In this document: positions 22,273-25,955 of the stretch, one piece after another
Layout: each line of letters begins with the position of its first letter
Position numbering within the stretch: position 1 is the stretch's first letter
Virus record (IMG/VR): IMGVR_UViG_3300020195_001266
Span: 1-25,955 of that record
Strand: one strand, 5' to 3'
Length of the DNA stretch: 25,955 bases
Source of the DNA: a virus
The notes under the pieces: generated by a model
What the model was told of the DNA's origin: nothing
Databases searched by the model: none
The model's input: only the letters and a program-made list of their open reading frames with translations
Position numbers and translations under genes: made by a program

Positions 22273-22824
22273 ATGGGAATCATCACAAAACCAACCACCC
22301 ATGTTGACGGTACGGTTCCAACGGCAGCCCAGTTTAATGGGAACTTTGATACAATCTACAACGAGTTTAACGGTAACATCTCAAATGCTAATGTCTTAGC
22401 TGCGGCTGGACTTGCAGAATCCAAGGTAGCCTTCTCCACCTCAACTGGACATACACATAACGGGACTGACTCCAAACTTATTTCACTTCGGGCTTCATAC
22501 GGAGGCTTTATTTCCGGTACCCCCGCCGTTGCAAATGACCTAGCTACTAATCCAAGGGTCAGGGTAGCTGCTACAGCTACCAGGCTATCTGCCTATGCCA
22601 GGACTGCACCTACGGGAGCAGATCTAATTATTAGGGTTTGGAACGTGACCCAAGCTGCAACCGTCACCTCAGTAACTATTACAGCCGGTACCCAGTCGGC
22701 CTCTACTACCACGATTACTAATGCAACGCTCGTGGCTGGAGATTTTCTAAGATTTGACGTAACCCAGATTGGATCTACTGTAGCTGGAGCAAACATTACA
22801 ATTCAGCTGGATGCGAGTGAATAA
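22273..22824 (+). CDS. Tail tip or fibre protein
   Basis: The 183-aa protein begins MGIITKPTTHVDGTVPTAAQ, then FNGNFDTIYNEFNGNISNAN. A segment with 'GTVPTAAQFNxNFDTIYxxFNG' is a common N-terminal attachment segment of phage tail-tip proteins. It is followed by TGHTHNGTDSKLISL, a histidine-threonine-rich strand typical of fibre shafts. The C-terminal 100 residues are a beta sandwich-like domain (RVRVAATATRLSAYARTAPT, DLIIRVWNVTQAAT) of unknown specificity. It is one gene before the glycine-rich adhesin and shares the TAATG overlap with it, so the two may assemble into one receptor-binding structure. Confidence 0.65.
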   Translation: MGIITKPTTHVDGTVPTAAQFNGNFDTIYNEFNGNISNANVLAAAGLAESKVAFSTSTGHTHNGTDSKLISLRASYGGFISGTPAVANDLATNPRVRVAATATRLSAYARTAPTGADLIIRVWNVTQAATVTSVTITAGTQSASTTTITNATLVAGDFLRFDVTQIGSTVAGANITIQLDASE

Positions 22825-23936
22825 TGGCAATCTTTTTAACTTATGGTGATGGAAGGTCAGGGTCAGCCGCCGGGGTTTCCGGAACAGTTAATACTTACGC
22901 GACATGTACGGGAACTTCTGGAACTAGAACTGTTACAACTACTTTAACGGTTGCAATTGGTGATCTAATTTTTCTTTATCAAACTACAGGGACAGGGGCA
23001 ACTAATTGTGAAATGCTCAAGGCTGCAACAGCTACCTCAGGAGGAGCGTTTACCTCTACTACAGCCCTAGTTAATACCTATGCTTCAGGCGCCCAAGCTA
23101 TTAAAGTTCCCCAATACACTTCTGGCACTACCGGGGCTTTGTCTTGTCCGGCTTGGGACGGTTCTTCCGGAGGAATTGCGGTAGTCCTAGCAAATGGAGC
23201 GTTAACTATCGCGGCTTCAACTAGCTGGAATGCTAAGGGATTTCGGGCGGGAATAGCTGGAGGTTCACAACATACAGCCGGTACTCAAGGTGAAGGAACT
23301 TTAGGAACAGGGGCGGTTGGTACAAATGCGGCCAATGCTAATGGAGGAGGTGCCGGAACTGATACCCATGATAATTTTGAAAGTGGAGGTGGAGCAGGAG
23401 GTGGTAATGGTGTTGCTGGTAATCAGGGAATAGACAATGGTGGAGGGGAAAGAGGTCTGGGTGGACTTGTTTCGGGAAATGCTGCGTTATCTGCTTTCTC
23501 TCTGGGAGGCGGCGGGGGCGGAGGATCTGCTGCACATAATAGTAGTGCAATTGGCGGGGCTGGTGCCATTGGCGGAGGGGGCTTAATTGCTTTTGCACCC
23601 TCTCTAACAATAAGTGGAGCTAACACTTTTACTGGAAATAATGGTTCTGATGCACAAAATCCAGGTGCGGGTGGCGGAGGCGGAGGTGGAGCAGGTGGAT
23701 CATGTTTGTTAGGAGGTAATTCTGTAGCTTTAGGATCTAGTTTACTGACTGCTGCTGGAGGAACTGGAGGTAATGCTTTTTCTGGAGCAACATTACCTGT
23801 TGGAGGAGCTGGAGGTAATGGTAGATTTGCAGTATTAGCTCCTGTTTCCTCAGCAGTTACAGGTACAGTCGGGATTGGTTATACTTTCACAGCAGATAAC
23901 AGCTTATCTCAAGGGTCACAGGGGTATATAATATAA
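22824..23936 (+). CDS. Glycine-rich adhesin (possible polyglycine-helix tail tip)
   Basis: The 370-aa protein has a beta-rich N-terminal part (FLTYGDGRSGSAAGVSGTVN and following, to about residue 140). From about 150 to 315 it is dominated by glycine runs (GGGAGTDTHDNFESGGGAGG, LGGGGGGGSAAHNSS, GAGGGGGGGAGG) separated by short loops. A known precedent is the gp38 adhesin of some Salmonella phages, in which glycine segments pack as polyglycine-II helices and the loops bind receptor. By composition and position this fits, but there is no sequence-level proof. It is coupled to the tail-tip protein by a 1-nt overlap. Confidence 0.65.
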   Translation: MAIFLTYGDGRSGSAAGVSGTVNTYATCTGTSGTRTVTTTLTVAIGDLIFLYQTTGTGATNCEMLKAATATSGGAFTSTTALVNTYASGAQAIKVPQYTSGTTGALSCPAWDGSSGGIAVVLANGALTIAASTSWNAKGFRAGIAGGSQHTAGTQGEGTLGTGAVGTNAANANGGGAGTDTHDNFESGGGAGGGNGVAGNQGIDNGGGERGLGGLVSGNAALSAFSLGGGGGGGSAAHNSSAIGGAGAIGGGGLIAFAPSLTISGANTFTGNNGSDAQNPGAGGGGGGGAGGSCLLGGNSVALGSSLLTAAGGTGGNAFSGATLPVGGAGGNGRFAVLAPVSSAVTGTVGIGYTFTADNSLSQGSQGYII

Positions 23937-23940
23937 AGAT
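23904..23940 (+). promoter_or_regulatory. Perfect TATAAT and shared 13-mer before a start codon
   Basis: TATAAT (23927-23932) lies exactly 8 nt before the ATG at 23941. A weak -35-like TTATCT sits 17 nt further upstream at 23904. ATAATATAAAGAT (23928-23940) is identical to the copy at 22254-22266. The element overlaps the last codons of the glycine-rich gene. Confidence 0.4.
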
Positions 23941-24678
23941 ATGGGAAATTTAGCTAATGTACTAGTTCAAAGAGGCGGTTACGGCATGCAGGACGCTTTA
24001 AACGCCGAAAATGGCCCTAGGGCAGCCCAGTTAGCCCAAGAATTCGGGGTTTCCCTTGGAGGGGCAGCAGGTGTCCCCGCCCCTTTTAACTTTGATTATG
24101 CAGGGGAGGCTACCAAAGCTTATGGCGAGCTTGGGTCATACTATGACCGGATCTTAAAAGAATCTAAGGGGGATATGAACTTAGCTTTGGCTAGACTCAA
24201 AGAGGACTACGAAACAGGCACCAGGATCCGTAAGGAAGATTTAGGCCAAAACCAGGCAGAAGCCCAAGCTTTAGACACGGAGGCACAAAGAAGGGACATA
24301 CTGGAAAAACAGGGTGTTGTTGGTAACGCCTTAGATAGAGGGCTGTACCAAAAGAGTGCTTTTGAACCGGCTGCTACAGCCCAACCAGGGGGTGCAGGTT
24401 ATGGTATCCCCGATACGAATATGGCCAATCTCACCGCTGCCCAGTCCTACGCCTCCCAAGGCCGGGCAAACACCAAGAACAGGCTCCTACTAAATGACAC
24501 CAGGGCTGCAGATGAGTCAAGCTTGCTTTTAGGAAGGAAGAATGTTGATATTAACCAAGCCCAAACAAGGTTTGAAAGCGAACAGGAAAGGCAAAGGAGA
24601 CTGGAAGCAGCCCAGTTGGCAGACACCAGGGGTCAGCGGGCTTATACCAAATGGTCCTCCTCAGTATCAATGGTTTAA
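23941..24678 (+). CDS. Helical structural protein, candidate internal virion protein
   Basis: The 245-aa protein is mostly polar helix. Examples are GPRAAQLAQEFGVSLGGAAG, YGELGSYYDRILKESKGDMN, EAQALDTEAQRRDILEKQGV and FESEQERQRRLEAAQLADTR. The middle is Gly/Pro-rich (TAQPGGAGYGIPDTN). I recognise no family. In P22-like and T7-like phages, helical proteins after the tail genes are ejection or core proteins, and this gene starts such a run of three. It lacks cysteine and membrane segments. A tail-fibre chaperone is an alternative. The start has no Shine-Dalgarno but a TATAAT 8 nt upstream. Confidence 0.55.
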   Translation: MGNLANVLVQRGGYGMQDALNAENGPRAAQLAQEFGVSLGGAAGVPAPFNFDYAGEATKAYGELGSYYDRILKESKGDMNLALARLKEDYETGTRIRKEDLGQNQAEAQALDTEAQRRDILEKQGVVGNALDRGLYQKSAFEPAATAQPGGAGYGIPDTNMANLTAAQSYASQGRANTKNRLLLNDTRAADESSLLLGRKNVDINQAQTRFESEQERQRRLEAAQLADTRGQRAYTKWSSSVSMV

Positions 24679-24681
24679 AAA

Positions 24682-25293
24682 ATGAAAAACGTATCTATAG
24701 ATGAGCTCACTAAAGTACTCGAAAAGTCAGGTTTACCCTCAGGCAACGGGGCATCAATGACACAGGCTTTAACAGGGGCTAGGGATCCAATTGCTAAAAC
24801 AGTTTATGGAGCAGATTCAAAGCTTCCTGCCTACCAGACAAACTATAAGAGCCAGCTTTCCCAAATAGCCTCAATGGATCAAAAACTACAGGGGGTATAC
24901 GCTGACCCCTCCAGTCCATTATTTATAGAGCATCCCTTAAAAAGGGAGGGGTTTTATGCCGGGGCTGAGAATAGGGGTTATGGGGCTGCCGGTACTTTCC
25001 AAAATATGGCCAAATCCCAACAATCAGAGCTTGATAACGAGATCAATGACGCTTTGAGTGTCTATGGCGAGTTTGCCAAGCAGACCCGCACAGCTGAAAA
25101 GGAATATGAGAAAAATCAAAAGGAAATACAAAAACAGCAAAAGAAGATGAATACAAAAACAACGACAAAATCAAAAAAGACATCCTCCAAAACTAACCTT
25201 GACTTTAATACCCTCTTAGAGGAATATAACGGTACTGGCCCGGGGCCAAGTTCCGGGTTAGAAGACTTGTTTTCACAGTTTATCGGAAGGTAA
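24682..25293 (+). CDS. Helical protein with lysine-rich tail, candidate internal virion protein
   Basis: The 203-aa protein reads ISIDEL-like at its start (MKNVSIDELTKVLEKSG). It has a central helix region (YKSQLSQIASMDQKLQGVYA) and a glycine patch (FYAGAENRGYGAAGTFQN). A long coiled coil rich in Lys, Glu and Gln follows (TRTAEKEYEKNQKEIQKQQK) and runs into a run of Lys/Thr/Ser (TTKSKKTSSK). The last 30 residues (FNTLLEEYNGTGPGPSSGLE) may be a short peptide motif for docking. The family is unknown. It starts 3 nt after the preceding gene and lies 2 nt before the next, so it is operonic. A basic tail suits DNA contact inside the head, by inference only. Confidence 0.5.
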   Translation: MKNVSIDELTKVLEKSGLPSGNGASMTQALTGARDPIAKTVYGADSKLPAYQTNYKSQLSQIASMDQKLQGVYADPSSPLFIEHPLKREGFYAGAENRGYGAAGTFQNMAKSQQSELDNEINDALSVYGEFAKQTRTAEKEYEKNQKEIQKQQKKMNTKTTTKSKKTSSKTNLDFNTLLEEYNGTGPGPSSGLEDLFSQFIGR

Positions 25294-25295
25294 AT

Positions 25296-25955
25296 ATGGA
25301 TCAAACCCAACCCAAAGATATAAGAGCATTCAAAGAGTTTGTACTTAAGAAATACCCCAACCTTTCTACGGCTCAAATTAAAGCATTGGATAACTTTGTT
25401 AATGAAAGGGAGACTGAACAAGCCGTCAGGTCGGGGGTAAGGACGGTTGACCAGATTGCCACTAAATATCCGGGACTGGCAGCAAAACTTAAAAATGAAG
25501 GTTTTCAGACCAAAGAAGAGACTAAGGCCAGTCAAAAAAGCCCTTCACCTTCGGCCGGCTCTGATTTAACAGAAGGTCAGGCACAAAAACAAGGTTTAGC
25601 CAAAGCAGGGTTAAGAGCCCTAAATGTAGTTAAGGAATTGTATGAGAAAGACCCTTCACTTTTAACTAAACAAATCCAACCGGGTAAATTCCAATCAAGA
25701 CAATTTGACAGTGCCCTCTTTAACACTGTTAACTCACTCTTAAGGATTCAAACAGGGGTTGCAGCCCCTGAAGGGGAAATCAGGAGGTATATGGGCAGTT
25801 TGGGACCGAACTTTGGTGATAACGAAAGTGATGTTGCTTTTAAAATTCAACAACTGGGAACGGATCTATTAGAACAGGGATATCTTAAACCAGAAGAATC
25901 CCCGGACTATCAAAAAATAGTCACGTCTTACCAAAAAAAAAATACCCAGGACTTC
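25296..25955 (+). CDS. Internal virion / DNA-ejection-like protein, N-terminal part (cut by window edge)
   Basis: From the ATG at 25296, 220 codons are open to the window end. The start has helical segments (IRAFKEFVLKKYPNLSTAQI) and TVDQIATKYPGLAAKL. After a Ser/Pro linker, about residues 98-185 hold the more conserved-looking domain: GLRALNVVKELYEKDPSLLT, FNTVNSLLRIQTGVAAPEGE, then IRRYMGSLGPNFGDNES. The element 'RxQTGxAAPExExRRxxxxLGP' is one I associate with large phage internal virion or transglycosylase-linked proteins. That is memory and not a search result. The C-terminal part is missing, so a lytic domain cannot be excluded. Confidence 0.55.
   Translation, partial: MDQTQPKDIRAFKEFVLKKYPNLSTAQIKALDNFVNERETEQAVRSGVRTVDQIATKYPGLAAKLKNEGFQTKEETKASQKSPSPSAGSDLTEGQAQKQGLAKAGLRALNVVKELYEKDPSLLTKQIQPGKFQSRQFDSALFNTVNSLLRIQTGVAAPEGEIRRYMGSLGPNFGDNESDVAFKIQQLGTDLLEQGYLKPEESPDYQKIVTSYQKKNTQDF

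Noticed and set aside
23338-23626. Minus-strand frames rich in His, Leu and Pro
   Set aside because: They are shadows of the glycine-rich adhesin, with no start signals.
1-25955. Recoded genetic code (TGA read as Gly or Trp)
   Set aside because: Genes end normally at TGA (for example 4672 and 20496) and no gene needs TGA readthrough.

Overview
The window reads as part of the genome of a tailed dsDNA phage (or a prophage or metagenomic phage contig). A right-facing morphogenesis block contains terminase small and large subunits, portal, scaffold and major capsid protein, then a head-tail adaptor and a tail-nozzle-like protein. That order (terS, terL, portal, scaffold, coat, adaptor, nozzle, internal proteins) resembles short-tailed phages of the P22/T7 style. 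I see no tape measure, sheath, head-maturation protease, integrase, polymerase or tRNA. TGA works as a normal stop. The host cannot be named from the sequence.

Layout. (1) 1-4156, minus strand: a tight operon of surface-sugar genes. It has three complete GT2-type glycosyltransferases, the start of a fourth glycosyltransferase-like gene cut by the window edge, two SAM methyltransferase-like proteins and one unknown leader gene. (2) 4157-4196: a divergent control region with back-to-back promoters over a 17-bp inverted repeat. (3) 4197-5131, plus: two small genes, a (GGAGTN)19 hexanucleotide array and a frameshifted staphylococcal-nuclease-like gene. (4) 5132-9129: TerS, TerL, a small membrane protein and the portal. 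(5) 9129-12314: a long fibrous virion protein and a LamG adhesin inserted between portal and scaffold. (6) 12315-14645: a decayed small ORF, a small protein, scaffold and capsid. (7) 14646-15646: a structured intergenic element, a zinc-ribbon protein and another glycosyltransferase-like protein. (8) 15688-19735: a surface-protein cassette with a tiny basic protein, a structural protein, a double-LamG protein, a half glycosidase and a complete GH5-type glycosidase. (9) 19779-25955: adaptor, nozzle-like protein, tail-tip/adhesin proteins (one very glycine-rich) and three helical proteins that may be ejected internal virion proteins; the last is cut by the window edge.

Expression. Two kinds of start are visible. 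Some genes (104-aa protein, portal, 609-aa fibre, small 74-aa protein, scaffold, capsid) have strong Shine-Dalgarno sequences. Others lack one and instead have a -10-like hexamer 6-10 nt before the ATG. Four of these carry the box T(T/G)GACTTTWAG starting 35-37 nt upstream of the ATG. This is the geometry of leaderless transcripts and is the most distinctive regulatory signal here.

How it may fit together (inference): the LamG, glycosidase and glycine-rich proteins would form a modular host-surface recognition and degradation apparatus that is actively shuffled. The glycosyltransferase/methyltransferase operon, plus the glycosyltransferase next to the capsid gene, could decorate virion or host surface glycans.
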